Shown here one piece after another: positions 50,415-59,548 of a DNA stretch of 64,000 bases. Position 1 is the stretch's first letter, and every line of letters begins with the position of its first letter. The translations under genes were made by a program, and so were the position numbers. This DNA is from Actinomadura syzygii. GTDB lineage: Bacteria; Actinomycetota; Actinomycetes; Streptosporangiales; Streptosporangiaceae. Where the stretch lies: NCBI RefSeq assembly GCF_008085905.1, contig NZ_VSFF01000013.1, forward strand, positions 124,001-188,000, read 5' to 3'. Below the pieces are notes generated by a model that was not told the origin of the DNA, made no database searches, and worked only from the letters and a program-made list of their open reading frames with translations.

Positions 50415-52295
50415 TCAGACGGCGGGTTCGAGGGGCGGGCGTTCGCTGAACTGGGTGCGGTAGAGCTCGGCGTAGCGGCCCTCAGCGGCGAGGAGCGCGT
50501 CGTGGGTGCCGCGTTCGACGATGCGGCCGTCCTCCACGACGAGGATCTGGTCGGCGGCGCGGACGGTGCTGAGCCGGTGCGCGATGACCACGGCGGTGCG
50601 CCCGTCGAGCGCCTCGGTCAGCGCCTCCTGGACGGCGGCCTCGGACGTCGAGTCGAGGTGGGCGGTGGCCTCGTCCAGGATGACGACGCGCGGGTGGGCG
50701 AGCAGCAGCCGGGCGATCGTGAGCCGCTGCCGCTCGCCGCCGGACAGCCGGTAGCCGCGTTCGCCGACGACGGTGTCGAGCCCGTCGGGCAGTCCCGCGA
50801 TGAGGGCGTCGAGGCGGGAGCGGCGCAGGACGTCCCACAGCTCGTCCTCCGCGGCCTCGGGACGGGCGAGCATCAGGTTCTCGCGGATCGTCTCGTGGAA
50901 GAGGTGGCCGTCCTGCGTGACCATGCCGAGCGTGTCGCGGATGTGCTGGAAGGACAGGTCGCGGACGTCGACGCCGCCGAGCCGGACGGCGCCCGAGTCG
51001 ACGTCGTAGAGGCGCGGCAGGAGCTGCGCGATCGTCGACTTGCCCGCGCCGGACGACCCGACGAGCGCGATCATCTGCCCGGGTTCGGCGCGGAACGACA
51101 CGTCGTGCAGGACGTCGACGCCGCCGCGCGTGTCGAGGGTGGCGACCTCTTCGAGCGAGGCCAGCGAGACCTTGTCGGCGGACGGGTAGGCGAACGTCAC
51201 GCCGTCGAACTCGACGGAGACGGGCCCGTCCGGGACGGTGCGCGTCTCGGCCTTCTCCGCGACGAGCGGCTTCATGTCGAGCACCTCGAAGACCCGCTCG
51301 AAGCTGACCAGCGCGCTCATCACCTCGACGCGGGCGCTGGCGAGCGCGGTCAGCGGCGCGTAGAGGCGGGTGAGCAGGAGGGCGAGGGCGACGACGGCGC
51401 CCGCGTCGAGGTGGCCGCGCAGCGACAGCACGCCGCCGAGCCCGTAGACGAGCGCGAGCGCCAGCGCCGACACCATGGTCAGCGCGGTGATGAAGACGTG
51501 CTGCACCATCGCGGTCCGGACGCCGATGTCGCGGACGCGCCGGGCCCGCGCGGCGAACTCGGCGGACTCCCGGGCCGGACGGCCGAACAGCTTGACCAGC
51601 GTCGCGCCGGGCGCGGAGAAGCGCTCGGTCATCTGCGTGCTCATCGCGGCGTCGTGCCCGGCCGCCTCGCGTTCGAGCCGGGCCAGGCGGCTCCCCATCC
51701 GCCTGGCGGGCAGGACGAAGACGGGCAGCAGAACCAGGGCGAGCAAGGTGATCTGCCACGAGATGCGCACCATCACGGCGAAGGTGAGCAGCACGGTCAC
51801 CAGGTTGCTGACCACTCCGGAGAGGGTGTCGCTGAACGCGCGCTGCGCCCCGATGACGTCGTTGTTGAGACGGCTGACGAGCGCGCCCGTCCGGGTGCGG
51901 GTGAAGAACGCGACCGGCATGCGCTGGACGTGGTCGAACACCGACGTGCGCAGGTCGAGGATCAGACCTTCACCGATGCGCGCGGACAGCCACCGGTTCG
52001 CCAGCCCGAGGCCGCCCTCCGCGAACGCCAGGCACGCGATCAGGATGGCGAGCCAGACGACCGTGGACGAGTCGGACTTGTCGACGATGGCGTCGACGAC
52101 CTGCCCGGCCAGCACGGGCGTCGCGACCGCGAGCACCGCCATCAGCACGCTGAGCGTGAGGAACGCGGCCAGCGTGCGCTTGTGCGGGCGGGCGAAACCG
52201 GCGATCCGGCGCAGGGTCGCCTTCGAGAACGGCCTGCTGTCGCGCGCGTGCATCGCGTGGTGCAGTGACATCCACGCGGTGACTTCCATGTCCAT
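50415..52295 (-). CDS. ABC exporter, fused TM and ATPase domains (multidrug type)
   Basis: A 626-residue half-transporter. Six TM helices occupy ~40-340; the ATPase (~375-615) has Walker A GSSGAGKST, Q-loop VTQDGHLF, signature LSGGERQR, Walker B VVILDEATAHLD and H-loop IAHRLS. ATG 52295 (ACGGGG upstream) is used; a second ATG follows two codons later. A Glu/Thr-rich insertion (SLASLEEVATLDTRGG) sits between the first ATPase strand and Walker A. It likely functions as a homodimer exporting drugs or redox-active metabolites, since a SoxR-type promoter lies in front. Confidence 0.92.
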   Translation of the reverse strand: MDMEVTAWMSLHHAMHARDSRPFSKATLRRIAGFARPHKRTLAAFLTLSVLMAVLAVATPVLAGQVVDAIVDKSDSSTVVWLAILIACLAFAEGGLGLANRWLSARIGEGLILDLRTSVFDHVQRMPVAFFTRTRTGALVSRLNNDVIGAQRAFSDTLSGVVSNLVTVLLTFAVMVRISWQITLLALVLLPVFVLPARRMGSRLARLEREAAGHDAAMSTQMTERFSAPGATLVKLFGRPARESAEFAARARRVRDIGVRTAMVQHVFITALTMVSALALALVYGLGGVLSLRGHLDAGAVVALALLLTRLYAPLTALASARVEVMSALVSFERVFEVLDMKPLVAEKAETRTVPDGPVSVEFDGVTFAYPSADKVSLASLEEVATLDTRGGVDVLHDVSFRAEPGQMIALVGSSGAGKSTIAQLLPRLYDVDSGAVRLGGVDVRDLSFQHIRDTLGMVTQDGHLFHETIRENLMLARPEAAEDELWDVLRRSRLDALIAGLPDGLDTVVGERGYRLSGGERQRLTIARLLLAHPRVVILDEATAHLDSTSEAAVQEALTEALDGRTAVVIAHRLSTVRAADQILVVEDGRIVERGTHDALLAAEGRYAELYRTQFSERPPLEPAV

Positions 52296-52330
52296 GACGA
52301 ACCCCGTCGATCGTTAGTCTGGTGAGAGCC

Positions 52331-52361
52331 AGCCTGCGACCTCAACGATGGTTGAGGTCAA
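52331..52361 (-). promoter_or_regulatory. SoxR-box promoter of the ABC exporter
   Basis: On the minus strand: -35 TTGACC (52361-52356), a 19-bp spacer, -10 CAGGCT (52336-52331). The palindrome CCTCAACGATGGTTGAGG (52340-52357) is CCTCAA-n6-TTGAGG, identical in arms and spacing to the SoxR box. A 19-bp spacer with the operator inside is the mark of MerR-family activated promoters. SoxR of Streptomyces is known to control an ABC transporter gene, among others. No soxR gene is in this window. Confidence 0.8.
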
Positions 52362-52474
52362 GTCGCCGCCAGTCGACTCAGGGTCGCGCATGGGTACGAC
52401 ATTCTCGCCGGGGCCTCCCGGACGCTCCCGCCCCCGCGCGGCTCCGGGACGCCTCCTCCGACGAAAGGGCGCAT

Positions 52475-53632
52475 GTGGACATCGACGGTCTCCGAGCCGA
52501 CACCCCCGGCTGCGCGAAGGTCGCCCACCTCAACAACGCCGGCGCGGCGCTGCCGCCGCGTCCAGTGATCGACGCCGTCACGGACCATTTCGAGCTGGAG
52601 TCGACGATCGGCGGCTACGAGGCCGCCGAGCAGAACCAGACGGCCATCGCCCGGTTCTACGGCGCGATCGCGGAGCTGATCGGCGCGCGCGCGGACGAGA
52701 TCGCCTATGTGGAGAACGCGACCCGGGCGTGGGACCTGGCCTTCTACGCCATCCCCTTCACCGAAGGCGACCGCATCCTCACCACGACCAGCGAGTACTC
52801 CAGCAACGCCATCGCCTACCACCAGGTGGCCTCGGCCAGGGGTGTCAGCGTGGAGGTCGTCCCAGACGACTCGGACGGAACGCTCTCACTGGACGCCCTC
52901 GAAGCAGAGCTGGCCAAGGGCAATGTCCGTTTGGTGTCGCTGAACCACATCCCGACGCACAACGGGCTCGTCAACCCGGCAGCGGAGGTCGGACGCCTCT
53001 GCCGGGAGCACGGTGTCCTGTTCCTGTTGGACGCCTGCCAGTCGGTGGGGCAGCTCGTAGTGGACGTCACCGAAATCGGCTGTGACATGCTCTCCGCGAC
53101 CGGACGGAAGTTCCTGCGCGGCCCGCGCGGAACGGGTTTCCTCTACGTGCGGCGCGAAATCGTCCAGACGCTGGAGCCGCCCTTCCTCGATCTGCAGGCC
53201 GCCTCCTGGTCGCCGTCCAGCGGCTATGAGATCCGTGAGACCGCGCAGCGCTTCGAGACGTGGGAGCGATATGTCGCCGGGCAGATAGGGCTTGGTGTCG
53301 CCGCCGACTATGCGGCCGACCTAGGGATGCGGGCCATCGAAGAGCGGGTGATCTGGCTCGGGTCGAGGTTGCGGGAAGAATTGTCCGCCCGGCCTGGGGT
53401 CACCCTCCACGACAAGGGCGCGTTGCAGTGCGGCATCGTCACGTTCACCGTGGACGGGATGGAGCCTGGCGCCATCAAGCAGGCCGCCAGGGAACGCGGG
53501 GTCAACGTCAAGGTCACCGATCCGCTCGACCACGGATATGACGCGGGCGCCGTGCCCCACTCGGTACGGGCCTCCCTGCACTACTACAACACCGAGGACG
53601 AGTTGGACCGGCTGCTGTCCGTCCTCCCCTGA
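52475..53632 (+). CDS. class V aminotransferase (cysteine desulfurase-like fold)
   Basis: A 385-residue PLP enzyme. GTG 52475 has AAAGGG upstream. It shows VAHLNNAGAALPPRPVIDAV, ENATRAWDLAFYAI, SLNHIPTHNGLVNPAAEVG, FLLDACQSVGQLVVDV (PLP-binding Asp and Gln) and SATGRKFLRGPRGTGFLYV with the Schiff-base Lys. The catalytic Cys loop of true cysteine desulfurases is not evident, so amino group transfer or lyase activity is more likely. Divergent from the SoxR-type exporter promoter but not obviously part of the response. Its stop overlaps the convergent CBS gene by 49 bases. Confidence 0.88.
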   Translation: MDIDGLRADTPGCAKVAHLNNAGAALPPRPVIDAVTDHFELESTIGGYEAAEQNQTAIARFYGAIAELIGARADEIAYVENATRAWDLAFYAIPFTEGDRILTTTSEYSSNAIAYHQVASARGVSVEVVPDDSDGTLSLDALEAELAKGNVRLVSLNHIPTHNGLVNPAAEVGRLCREHGVLFLLDACQSVGQLVVDVTEIGCDMLSATGRKFLRGPRGTGFLYVRREIVQTLEPPFLDLQAASWSPSSGYEIRETAQRFETWERYVAGQIGLGVAADYAADLGMRAIEERVIWLGSRLREELSARPGVTLHDKGALQCGIVTFTVDGMEPGAIKQAARERGVNVKVTDPLDHGYDAGAVPHSVRASLHYYNTEDELDRLLSVLP

Positions 53633-53994
53633 CGCGCGAGGTCGCCCAGCGTGACGATGCCAACGGGACGTCCGTCCTCGATGACGGGCAGGCGGCGCAC
53701 CGACCGCTCCCGCATGATCTGCGCGGCCCGGTCGAGGGTGTCGTCCGGGCCGACGGTCACCGTCGCGCTGCTGGCGATCCGGCCGACCGGCGCCTCCTTC
53801 GGGTCCCCGCCGGCGGCGAGCCCGCGTATCACCAGGTCGCGGTCGGTGACGAGCCCCATCAGCTCGTCGCCGTCGGCCACCAGCACGGCGCCGATCTCCT
53901 CGTCGCGCATCGCCCGCGCCACCGTCACGAGGTCGAGTTCCGGGGACACCGAGGTGGGGGATCCGGTCATGATGTCGCGGACCTTCGCTGCCAT
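53584..53994 (-). CDS. CBS-domain pair protein
   Basis: A 136-residue protein made of two CBS motifs (a Bateman module). First: VRDIMTGSPTSVSPELDLVTVARAMRDEEIGAVLVADGDELMGLVTDRDLVIRGLAAG; second: TVTVGPDDTLDRAAQIMRERSVRRLPVIEDGRPVGIVTLGDLA (both split by family features). These bind adenine nucleotides and act as energy sensors. Free-standing forms are common in actinobacteria and are often hypoxia or dormancy-related. GAGGAG precedes ATG 53994. The Ser/Asn-rich end overlaps the aminotransferase gene. Confidence 0.9.
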   Translation of the reverse strand: MAAKVRDIMTGSPTSVSPELDLVTVARAMRDEEIGAVLVADGDELMGLVTDRDLVIRGLAAGGDPKEAPVGRIASSATVTVGPDDTLDRAAQIMRERSVRRLPVIEDGRPVGIVTLGDLARQGRTDSSRSNSSSVL

Positions 53995-54258
53995 CGCACA
54001 CTCCTCTAGAGCCTCGTGGGGTCCGCCTCCGCGGCCCGGGGACGAGCCGGGCCCTACCCGACAGAAACCGGCTCATTCCTTAGGATCCGGGCCGATCAGG
54101 CGGGGGCGCGGACGTGTGCATGGCGCGACATCGGCGCGGCCTGTGCGAAGTCTGCCGAACCTTCTCGATAAACTTCGCATCCTCACATATGCACGGGGGT
54201 TGTCGGGGGAAAGACGGCTCCGTCTGCCTGGTATGCGCCAGCCGAGGAGGTCGGGGCC

Positions 54259-56097
54259 GTGGACGACGCCAAGCAGGAACCGGTGACGTCCGGTTCCGAG
54301 GAGAACGAACCGAAGGACGACGAGCGCGAGTCGGCGCGGACGGCGACCGCCGAGTTCGCCGTCCCGAAGAACGTGTCGCTGACCAGACCCGACATCTCGA
54401 TCCAACGCCCCACGACTCCGAAGCCCGAACCGACGCCGGAGCCGGAGCCCGAGCCGGACGAGCCCGAGGACGAGCACGACGAGGAGCAAGACGAGGAGCC
54501 CGCGCCCGCTCCGTCGCAGGGGCCCTGGTTCGTCCAACTTCCCGAGCCCGTGCAGGACGAGCCTGAGACCGCACAGGACGTCCCCCCACCGAGTGGGGCA
54601 GGGCCCACGCGTGTCGAACGTCTGCCCGACCTCCCCACTCCCGGCCATACGCCGGAGGATTCTCCGGCCGTCCGATCATCCGGCCAGTGGGTCGTCCCCT
54701 GGGACGGGGGGCAGGCCCCAGCCGCCTCCACTCCCGCCCCTCCCCCGCCGCCCGTGTCCGCGCCACCCGTAGCGGCGCCACCCGTGGCCGCGCCGCCTGT
54801 AGCCGCGCCACCCGTAGCCGCGCCATCCGTAGCCGCGCCACCCGTAGCCGCGCCGCCCGCGCCACCCACACCGCCGCTCCCGCAGCCCGCACCCGAAGGC
54901 AAGCCCAAGCGCGGACGGCGCGGACTCGTCGTCCTCGTCGCCGCCCTGGTGTTGATAGTCGGGGTCGTCGCGGGCCAGCTCGTCCGTCCAGTCCCAGACC
55001 CGACGGTCAAGCAGCTCATCGCGTCCAGCCACGCCTTCCCCGGACAGGCTCCGGCACTGCCGTGGCCGACCGTGGGACAAGCGGTGGTCCATGTGGAGGG
55101 CCTGGGGACGATGGGCACGTCCGGTGGGGCGACGTCGATCCCCACGGCGAGTGTCGCGAAGGTCATGACCGCCTACGTCTACCTCCGCGAGCACCCGTTG
55201 AAGCAGGCGCAGCCAGGCCCGGTCCTAACGGTCTCGCCGCAGGCGGCCGCGCAGATCCCAGCGCGCAAGAAGCGCGGGGAGTCGCTGCTCGGCGTGACCG
55301 CGAACCAGAGGCTCACTCAGCGGAAGGCCCTGGAAGCACTGCTCGTCATCTCCGCGAACGACATCGCGCATGAGCTGGCGCGCTGGGATTCCGGAAACGA
55401 GCAGGCGTTCGTGGCCAAGATGAACGAGGCCGCGAAATCCCTCGGGATGACCGGCACCCGCTACACCGACCCGAGCGGATACGACTCCGGGACGGTCAGC
55501 ACCGCCGCCGATCAGGTGAAGTTGCTGCGCGCGGCGATGTCCATCCCAGCGTTCACCGAGATCGTGAACAACCGCGCCTACGTCCCGGACGACGGCACGC
55601 CGCCCCGCGAGGGCGGGAACTTCCTGCTCGGCCAGTACGGCGTCGTCGGCGGCAAGACCGGCTACACGGACGCGGCCGGAGGCAACTTCGTGTTCGCCGC
55701 GCGCAAGAACGTCGGGGGCGTGAACGTCCTGCTCGTGGGCGCGGTGATGGGCCAGCACTCCCCGACGGCGGCGGGCGCGGTCAGCGCGGCGGAGCGGCTG
55801 GTCTTCGCGGCGGAGGCGGCGCTGGTCCCGGCGACGCTCGCGCCGAAGGGCGCGCGGGTCGCGCGGGTCGACGACGGGCTCGGCGGGACGACGCCGCTGC
55901 GCGCCGCGTCCCCGGTGACGGTCGTCGGCTGGCCCGGGCTCACCGTGCGGGTCGCCGTCAAGGGAAACCCGCCGCACGCGGCGCCCACCGGCAAGAAGGT
56001 CGGCACCGTCAAGGCCGGAGCGGCGGTTGTCCCCCTGCAACTCGGGCAGCCGCTGGAGAAGCCGTCCATCGTCAAACGCCTCATTCGCTTCAACTAA
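54259..56097 (+). CDS. D-alanyl-D-alanine carboxypeptidase (S11) with long Pro-rich N-terminus
   Basis: A 612-residue cell-wall enzyme from GTG 54259 (GAGGAGG upstream). Residues 1-215 are cytoplasmic and disordered: acidic PEPEPEPDEPEDEHDEE stretch, then PVAAP repeats (~165-200). A TM helix at ~222-242 anchors it; the S11 peptidase domain (~250-510) has SVAK (Ser298, Lys301), SAN (365-367) and KTG (466-468). It trims the terminal D-Ala of peptidoglycan stem peptides outside the membrane. The cytoplasmic tail is far longer than in typical DacA/DacC proteins and could recruit division or kinase partners. Confidence 0.93.
   Translation: MDDAKQEPVTSGSEENEPKDDERESARTATAEFAVPKNVSLTRPDISIQRPTTPKPEPTPEPEPEPDEPEDEHDEEQDEEPAPAPSQGPWFVQLPEPVQDEPETAQDVPPPSGAGPTRVERLPDLPTPGHTPEDSPAVRSSGQWVVPWDGGQAPAASTPAPPPPPVSAPPVAAPPVAAPPVAAPPVAAPSVAAPPVAAPPAPPTPPLPQPAPEGKPKRGRRGLVVLVAALVLIVGVVAGQLVRPVPDPTVKQLIASSHAFPGQAPALPWPTVGQAVVHVEGLGTMGTSGGATSIPTASVAKVMTAYVYLREHPLKQAQPGPVLTVSPQAAAQIPARKKRGESLLGVTANQRLTQRKALEALLVISANDIAHELARWDSGNEQAFVAKMNEAAKSLGMTGTRYTDPSGYDSGTVSTAADQVKLLRAAMSIPAFTEIVNNRAYVPDDGTPPREGGNFLLGQYGVVGGKTGYTDAAGGNFVFAARKNVGGVNVLLVGAVMGQHSPTAAGAVSAAERLVFAAEAALVPATLAPKGARVARVDDGLGGTTPLRAASPVTVVGWPGLTVRVAVKGNPPHAAPTGKKVGTVKAGAAVVPLQLGQPLEKPSIVKRLIRFN
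54751..54855. repeat. 15-bp in-frame tandem repeat, seven copies
   Basis: Seven units near CCCGTAGCCGCGCCA (54751 onward, every 15 bases) encode PVAAP blocks in the carboxypeptidase's cytoplasmic tail. Units differ at one to three positions, so the array is diverging, not freshly amplified. Confidence 0.85.
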
Positions 56098-56112
56098 CCG
56101 CGACGCCGGGGC

Positions 56113-57537
56113 CTACCGCGCATAAAGTACGGACAGGAAACGGATCAGAAGCGCCTCGCGCGTCGCGGGCGGCAGGACGTCCAGAATGGCGTTGACCGTC
56201 GCCATCGCGCCGCCGCTCTCCGCAGGATCGACGCCGACCGACGCGAGCAGTTCCCCGAACCCGGCGTCGTCGAGACCGTCCAGGTCAAGACCGGCGAGCG
56301 CGTCCGCGAGACCAGCCGGAACGTCCGGCGGTCCAGCAGCCCGCGCCGCCTTGACGGCGTCGGAAAGCGCCCCGAGAAGGGCCTCCACGTCGCTGACGCC
56401 GGTCAGCGTGAAATGCAGGTTCGGCGGAATTCCCTGGTAGGAGAGCTGAGGCTGGAAGAACCAGCCGCGCGCCCGCGCCTCGTCGGCGATGACGAAGACA
56501 TCGAGTTCCGGGTCGTCCGACGCGACGGCGACGAGCGGAACGACCGGCTGCCCGAGCACCCGCAACCCAGGAATTTCGGCGACGCCCTCGATGAGCCGTT
56601 CCGCCGCCTTCATCGAAGTCTCGGCGAGTTCGCGATACCCGCGCGCACCGACCGCGTTCAGAGTCGCCCAGGCGGCACCCAGCGGCCCGGCGCTCTTGCT
56701 GCTCTGCACACCCGCGTTGATGACGGTGTATCCGGGCCATTCCGCGGACGCGAAATAGGCGCACCGACGCAGCGACTCGTCCGCGAAAAGGACGACCGAC
56801 GCCCCCTTCGGCGCATATCCGTACTTGTGCAGGTCGCAGGAAAGGGACGTCACGCCGGGCACGGACAGGTCGAACGGCGGCACGTCGCGTCCCGCCTCCC
56901 GCAGCCAGGGCAGGACCCAGCCGCCCACGCACGCGTCCACATGGCACGGAACCCCGGCGGACGCCGCGACCGCCGCGATCTCGGGAACCGGATCCATGAC
57001 CCCTTGCGGATAGGACGGAGCCGACGCGACGACCAATACCGTCCGCGCCGTAATCGCACCGGCGACAGCAACGGGATCAACTCGGAATGACGAGTCGACG
57101 GGAACCTGCACGACCTTCGCGCCCAGATAATGCGCCGCCTTGTGAAAGGCGGGATGCGCGGTGGCCGGCACCACGATCTCGGGCCGTCCGTCCACCGAAC
57201 GGACATCCCGCGCCGCCTTGACCGCCAGCATGATCGACTCGGTGCCGCCGCTGGTGAAGATCCCGGAGCCGCCGCCGAGCCGGTCCGCGACCGCGCCGAC
57301 GACCTGGCGTTCCAGCGCGACGATGCTGGGGAAGGCGGTCGGGTCCAGGCAGTTGACCTCCAGCATCTCCTGGAAGGCGGACGCGGCGAGGGCGTGCACG
57401 GCCTCGCGCCCGGTGTCGTAGACGTAGGCGGTGACCTGGCCACCGCGAACGGGCAGGTCGGCGTCCCGCAGCCGGGCCAGCTCGGCGAGCAGTTCCCCGG
57501 CGGGACGGCCGGTTTCGGGGAGACGGTCAGACGGCAT
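56113..57537 (-). CDS. PLP-dependent lyase/decarboxylase, sphingosine-phosphate lyase-like
   Basis: A 474-residue group II PLP decarboxylase-fold protein. Seen: FTSGGTESIMLAVKAARD (cofactor loop), HPAFHKAAHYLGA, PCHVDACVGGWVLPW (Asp for the pyridine N) and SLSCDLHKYGYAPKGAS with the Schiff-base Lys. This pattern is closest to sphingosine-1-phosphate lyase among the family. A C-terminal helical extension of ~70 residues (DALAGLDLDGLDDAGFGELLASVGVD...) is unusual. Third gene of the TetR-MFS operon, overlapping the MFS gene by 11 bases. Substrate unknown; amino-alcohol phosphates or amino acids are possible. Confidence 0.85.
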   Translation of the reverse strand: MPSDRLPETGRPAGELLAELARLRDADLPVRGGQVTAYVYDTGREAVHALAASAFQEMLEVNCLDPTAFPSIVALERQVVGAVADRLGGGSGIFTSGGTESIMLAVKAARDVRSVDGRPEIVVPATAHPAFHKAAHYLGAKVVQVPVDSSFRVDPVAVAGAITARTVLVVASAPSYPQGVMDPVPEIAAVAASAGVPCHVDACVGGWVLPWLREAGRDVPPFDLSVPGVTSLSCDLHKYGYAPKGASVVLFADESLRRCAYFASAEWPGYTVINAGVQSSKSAGPLGAAWATLNAVGARGYRELAETSMKAAERLIEGVAEIPGLRVLGQPVVPLVAVASDDPELDVFVIADEARARGWFFQPQLSYQGIPPNLHFTLTGVSDVEALLGALSDAVKAARAAGPPDVPAGLADALAGLDLDGLDDAGFGELLASVGVDPAESGGAMATVNAILDVLPPATREALLIRFLSVLYAR

Positions 57538-58891
57538 GTCCCTGCTCTTCCTCCAGTTTTCCAGCCCCGCCCGCGCGGCGATGGACGGCGGCGGCCCGCC
57601 GGTACGCCAACGCCAGCGGCACGCTCAGCGACAGCAGCAACGCGGGGACGATCGAGAACCCGACGCTGAGCCCGGTCAACGCCGACCCCGGCTGCACGAC
57701 GGGCTCGTCGAGGTCGGACGACCGGAACGACGACACGGTCAGGATCAGCGCGTAGATCCCGGGCCCGACGGCGAACGCGCCGGTCTCGGCGGCCGTCCAC
57801 AACCCGGTGAACGCGCCGGCCTGGGCGTGTCCGGTGCGTCCGGCGTCGGCGCGGACGGTCTCCGGCAGCAGCGACAGCGGCAGCAGTTGCACGGCCGCGA
57901 AGCAGAAGCCGGTCAGCGCGCTGAGCGCCAGCACCCCGGGCACCGACCCGATCAGCGGGTACACGGCGACGGCCGTCACCGCGAAGATCACGAGCGCCGC
58001 CACGTAGCAGTCGATGTATCCGTACCTGCGGGACAGCCACCGCCACACCGGGACGGCGAACGCGGTCGGCCCGACCATGCACACGAACATCGCGGACGTG
58101 AGCCCGTAGTCGTCCAGCCGGTAGGTCGCCACATAGGGCGCGCCCGCCAGTTGGACCGCGACGGCGACGGTGTGCCCGACGTTGGCGCTGAGCAGCAGGA
58201 AGAACGGACGGTTCCCGCGCGCGGTGCGCAGCGCGGCGGCGAGGCCCAGCGGGCGCGGCCCCGGCCGGGACGGCACCCACCGCGTCGCCAGCGCGCTCCC
58301 GACCATCGCCGCGCCCATGAGGAGCCCGGTCACGACGCCCATCAGCGCGTATCCGGCGCGCCCGCCGCCGCCGACGCCGGCGAGGGCGGGGGCGATGCCG
58401 CCCGCCAGCAGGAGCCCGACCGTCAGGCACACGACCCGCCAGGCCATCGCCCGGCCGCGCTCGGCGGGGTCGTCCGACACCTCGGCGGGCAGCGCCACGT
58501 ACGGCACCTGGAAGCAGGCGAACGCGCTCGCCGCCAGCAGGAACGCGACCCCGGCCCAGGCGGCGGCGAACCCCGGCGAGCCGCCCGGGACGGCGAACAT
58601 CGCGGCGAACAGCACCGGCACGGTCACCGCGCCGAGCAGCAGGAGGCGGGTGCGGCGGCCGGTGCGGACGGCCTCCCGGTCGCTGGCCGCGCCGACGATC
58701 GGGTTGAGCAGGACGTCCCACGCCTTCGGCACGACGAGCGCGGCGCCCGCGACGGCCGCGGACACGCCGAGCACGTCCGTCAGGTAGTAGAGGAGCAGCA
58801 GGCCGGGGACGGCGGAGAACACGCCCGTCCCGATCGAGCCGACGCCGTAGCCGAGAAGTCTCCGCCGCGGCAGCGCCGCCGTCGACGTCAT
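57527..58891 (-). CDS. MFS transporter, GPH/MFS_2-type
   Basis: A 454-residue, 12-helix transporter of the glycoside-pentoside-hexuronide:cation symporter group: YGVGSIGTGVFSAVPGLLLLYYLTDVLG, VPKAWDVLLNPIVGAASDREAVRTGRR and CFQVPYVALPAEVSDDPAERGRAMAWR (blocks characteristic of MFS_2). Start ATG overlaps the TetR stop by ATGA. Co-transcribed between a TetR regulator and a PLP lyase, so it probably carries the lyase's substrate or product. Confidence 0.88.
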   Translation of the reverse strand: MTSTAALPRRRLLGYGVGSIGTGVFSAVPGLLLLYYLTDVLGVSAAVAGAALVVPKAWDVLLNPIVGAASDREAVRTGRRTRLLLLGAVTVPVLFAAMFAVPGGSPGFAAAWAGVAFLLAASAFACFQVPYVALPAEVSDDPAERGRAMAWRVVCLTVGLLLAGGIAPALAGVGGGGRAGYALMGVVTGLLMGAAMVGSALATRWVPSRPGPRPLGLAAALRTARGNRPFFLLLSANVGHTVAVAVQLAGAPYVATYRLDDYGLTSAMFVCMVGPTAFAVPVWRWLSRRYGYIDCYVAALVIFAVTAVAVYPLIGSVPGVLALSALTGFCFAAVQLLPLSLLPETVRADAGRTGHAQAGAFTGLWTAAETGAFAVGPGIYALILTVSSFRSSDLDEPVVQPGSALTGLSVGFSIVPALLLSLSVPLALAYRRAAAVHRRAGGAGKLEEEQGHAV

Positions 58892-59496
58892 CCGGCGGCC
58901 TGGCCGGGCAGCCCGACTGCGGTCGCGACGAGGCGGCGGATGTGCGCGCGGAACCTGGCCAGCTCACGCGGGTCGTTCATGCCGCGGCGGCGCCCGTCGC
59001 CGTCCAGCACGCCTCCGGCGCCGAACCCGTGGGTGCACCAGACGATCGTCCACACGACGTACTCGATGTCGACGCCGTCGGGCACGACCTTGCGGGCGGC
59101 GGACACGACCATGTCCATCAGGGGCCGGACGTACTGCTCCTCAAGATGGGCGACGTCCGAGGCGTCCGACAGCCAGCGGTGCATCCACAGCGCGGGGATC
59201 TCCGGGTGCTCGACGCAGAAGTCGATGTAGCGGTCGGCGAGCGCGACCATCCCCTCCGCGTCGCGCGGCACCTGGGCGAGCGCGCCTTCGAGCGCCGCCC
59301 GTTCGGCCTGGTGGGCGCGTTCCATGACGGCGAGGTACAGGTCGCGCTTGCCGCCCGCGTGGTAGGCGACGGTGGCGACGTTGAGCCCCGCCGCCTCCGC
59401 GATCATGCGGGTGGACGTCCCGTCGTAGCCGAGCGCGGCGAACAGCCTGGTGGCCGCGTCCAGGATGCGCTCCCGGCCGTTGTCGCTGCTGGTCAT
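58888..59496 (-). CDS. TetR-family regulator (operon leader)
   Basis: A 202-residue TetR protein. HTH ILDAATRLFAALGYDGTSTRMIAEAAGLNVATVAYHAGGKRDLY spans ~10-55. The C-terminal ligand domain has the long helix ADRYIDFCVEHPEIPALWMHRWL. First gene of the operon with the MFS and PLP lyase; the regulator probably represses the three together. GGAGG directly adjoins the ATG, an unusually short spacing. Confidence 0.9.
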   Translation of the reverse strand: MTSSDNGRERILDAATRLFAALGYDGTSTRMIAEAAGLNVATVAYHAGGKRDLYLAVMERAHQAERAALEGALAQVPRDAEGMVALADRYIDFCVEHPEIPALWMHRWLSDASDVAHLEEQYVRPLMDMVVSAARKVVPDGVDIEYVVWTIVWCTHGFGAGGVLDGDGRRRGMNDPRELARFRAHIRRLVATAVGLPGQAAG

Positions 59497-59548
59497 TCCT
59501 CCACGCTAGGCGCTCGACCAAATCCCGGTCAAACGATTGATGGAGAGA

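Noticed and set aside
54751..54855. CRISPR-like periodic array
   Set aside because: Units are contiguous 15-mers without spacers and are in frame with a Pro-Val-Ala-rich protein tail.
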